This document shows, in pieces, positions 62,401 through 64,000 of a DNA stretch of 64,000 nt. Source of the DNA: Chaetorhynchus papuensis (taxonomy: Eukaryota; Chordata; Aves; Passeriformes; Rhipiduridae). A program made the translations under genes and the position numbers. A model generated the notes under the pieces. That model saw only the letters and a program-made list of their open reading frames with translations, made no database searches and was not told where the DNA came from. Within the stretch, counting starts at the first letter, position 1, and each line of letters opens with the position of its first letter. The stretch is taken from assembly GCA_013396525.1 (NCBI GenBank), contig VWYX01000120.1, positions 298,402 through 362,401 on the forward strand, in the 5' to 3' direction.

Positions 62401-64000
62401 ATCAACAATCTCTGCGTAAAAATCAGCATTCAGAAAATATCCTATGTGCAGCCAGTCCTTCTGCAGGGCCTTTCATTTTTTTAATTTCTAGGATGTGTGG
62501 GGCAGAGTCTGGATGTTTCCAAAACCAAATCATAAATACCTATAAGTGACTGAGCAGAAACCATGCTGAAAATGCAGCTCAGTCCACTGCCTGTGCAATT
62601 CATGCATTCAGCCATGGAACCCCAACACATACACCAGAGAATCCAAACACGTGTGGCACTGCTGTCCAGGAGGGAGACTAAAACCCCAGAAAACTACTGC
62701 ATCTATGTGCAGATATTTTTTCTCTTTGTTTTCCTGAATACCAGCTAAAATTTCAAAGAGGAATGGGATTTTGTATCTTTATTCACTCAGATGGACAATT
62801 GCATGGTTTTAAGTGATAAATGCTCAAAAAAAATAGAGTTATAAAAGAATGTGAGTAAGCTTGTTTTTAAACACTGAGTCCAAGATTTTCTGCTATGTTG
62901 TTCAAATAAGAAAATTGGCAATGCATTCTTTTACATGCCATCATAGGGGCCTCCTCACTCTTTTTTCCCTCCTTGCATGGGTGTTTTAGACCAGTGGGGA
63001 GAACAGTCCAAATGAGTTGGCCAGCTGCCAGTTCAACCAGCAGGAAGTTTACTGATGTTGGAAGCTTTATTTATTTTGTGTTTCATTTTGGAAGACAGAG
63101 TAAAGAAGGCTGGTAGCAGTTCAGGGGCAAAGAGTTGTCCGGCACTTGAGGCTCTGCCATCAACCAAGCATTGTAACAGAGTTCAGTTTAAAGACCAAAT
63201 CCGCTATTTACCTCCTCCTCTCTACTGTCACTCCTCCAACAGAAAGGACAAGAAAACCAAACCATCTGAGTAACTACTACCGTAGACACAAGTATTGTAA
63301 CCAGGGAGGGAAGGAATGGTAACTCCCGCGTAGGTAGTGCAAATTACTCGGTAATTCTGTGCAAAACACGAGGCAGAAAGTTAGGCACAGCCCTAAACCG
63401 ACCTCAAGGCCCAGATAAGGCAATTACCATGATCAGTTAATATTAATTAATAAAGGTACTGACCTTCCTACTTCACTTTTATTCTCTCTGTATTTACTGA
63501 TGTTTCCTTCAGTGGTGAAGCCATTTCTTCCAGTGGGGAAGAACTCGTGGCTGCTAATCCCCAGTCCTCCCCTTTCTGTTTCTGCAGATCATGGCCCATG
63601 GAACCAGACTGGTGGAAGGATGCAGTGTTACCACCACACCTCTCAGCTCCTCTGCCTGGCTCATTTTGGTGATCTGCTTCGCAGAACCACCCCTGAAACT
63701 GTTCCTCCAGAGCAGCCAAGAGAGAAAGGAGCTGCCCTGACCGGGTGAGAACAAGCAGCCAAGGGAAGTGAGGAATGCCCTAGCAAGGCACTGCTGGCAG
63801 GGACATGCTCCAGCAGTTCCATCACCAACACCACCACTTCTCAGGGACTTCAGGCAAAGACCTCCAGCCTCAGCCGAGATTGTTTTAATATCTAAGACAG
63901 AAGTCATCCCTAGGAAACTATCAACAGTTGCTGACCCTAACATTATTCACCCCTGCAGCCCAAATTTCTGAATACAGGTGAAATGGGTACAGTTTTGGTC
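62401..64000. other. Non-coding end of the window; one possible + strand exon
   Basis: It holds AT-rich sequence, then a GC-richer patch at 63.5-63.95 kb with overlapping frames on both strands. A + strand segment at 63,588-63,744 has a good acceptor ('cctttctgtttctgcag') and donor (CCGG/GTGAGA) with one open frame. It could be an exon of a non-coding RNA or an unrecognised gene, or chance. Confidence 0.4.

Noticed and set aside
1..64000. CRISPR arrays, operons, rRNA, phage or bacterial mobile elements
   Set aside because: There are no regularly spaced repeats, ribosome-binding sites, operon-like ORF packing or rRNA signatures. The sequence is eukaryotic in character.

Overview
The window looks like a stretch of vertebrate nuclear genome, most probably from a bird. 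It is AT-rich and has no operons or dense ORFs. It is poor in repeats. The recognisable repeats are old, diverged CR1-type LINE pieces and tRNA-derived SINE remnants. Several G/T- or A/C-rich runs (for example around 41.2, 43.86, 44.6 and 47.74 kb) are of a kind common in avian DNA. I see no recent CR1 copy and none of the young SINE load expected in a turtle or crocodile. The species call is inference.

I recognise no protein-coding gene by name, and most of the window reads as a gene desert or very large introns. The best coding candidate is a set of minus-strand, splice-flanked open segments between about 53.2 and 57.5 kb. Four of them (56.3, 54.7-55.0, 54.35 and 53.5-53.6 kb) keep one reading frame across three proposed junctions. 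They end at a stop codon about 280 bases before an AATAAA on the same strand. They would be the 3' end of a gene running leftward. I cannot name it, and chance has not been excluded.

Layout: 1-6.8 kb is AT-rich non-coding sequence; 6.78-7.16 kb is a long pyrimidine microsatellite; 7.2-18.5 kb is non-coding with an antisense CR1 piece at 15.3 kb; 18,550-19,195 is an assembly gap. From 19.2 to 53.2 kb the sequence is non-coding, with SINE remnants (21.6 and 38.1 kb), a nested hairpin at 34.15 kb, a second gap at 49.08 kb and a CR1 fragment of about 950 bp at 50.7-51.65 kb. The candidate gene end lies at 53.2-57.5 kb with a sense CR1 tail between two of its exons. From 57.9 to 64 kb the sequence is again non-coding.

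Several blocks (25.7-26.05, 41.8-42.3, 44.0-44.5, 46.8-47.45, 57.9-58.1 and 61.4-62.1 kb) are dense in homeodomain, SOX, POU, E-box or RUNX-like words, and some retain CpGs. They look like conserved regulatory elements. Together they suggest a regulatory desert around a developmental gene outside the window. That reading needs a cross-species alignment, which could not be made here.
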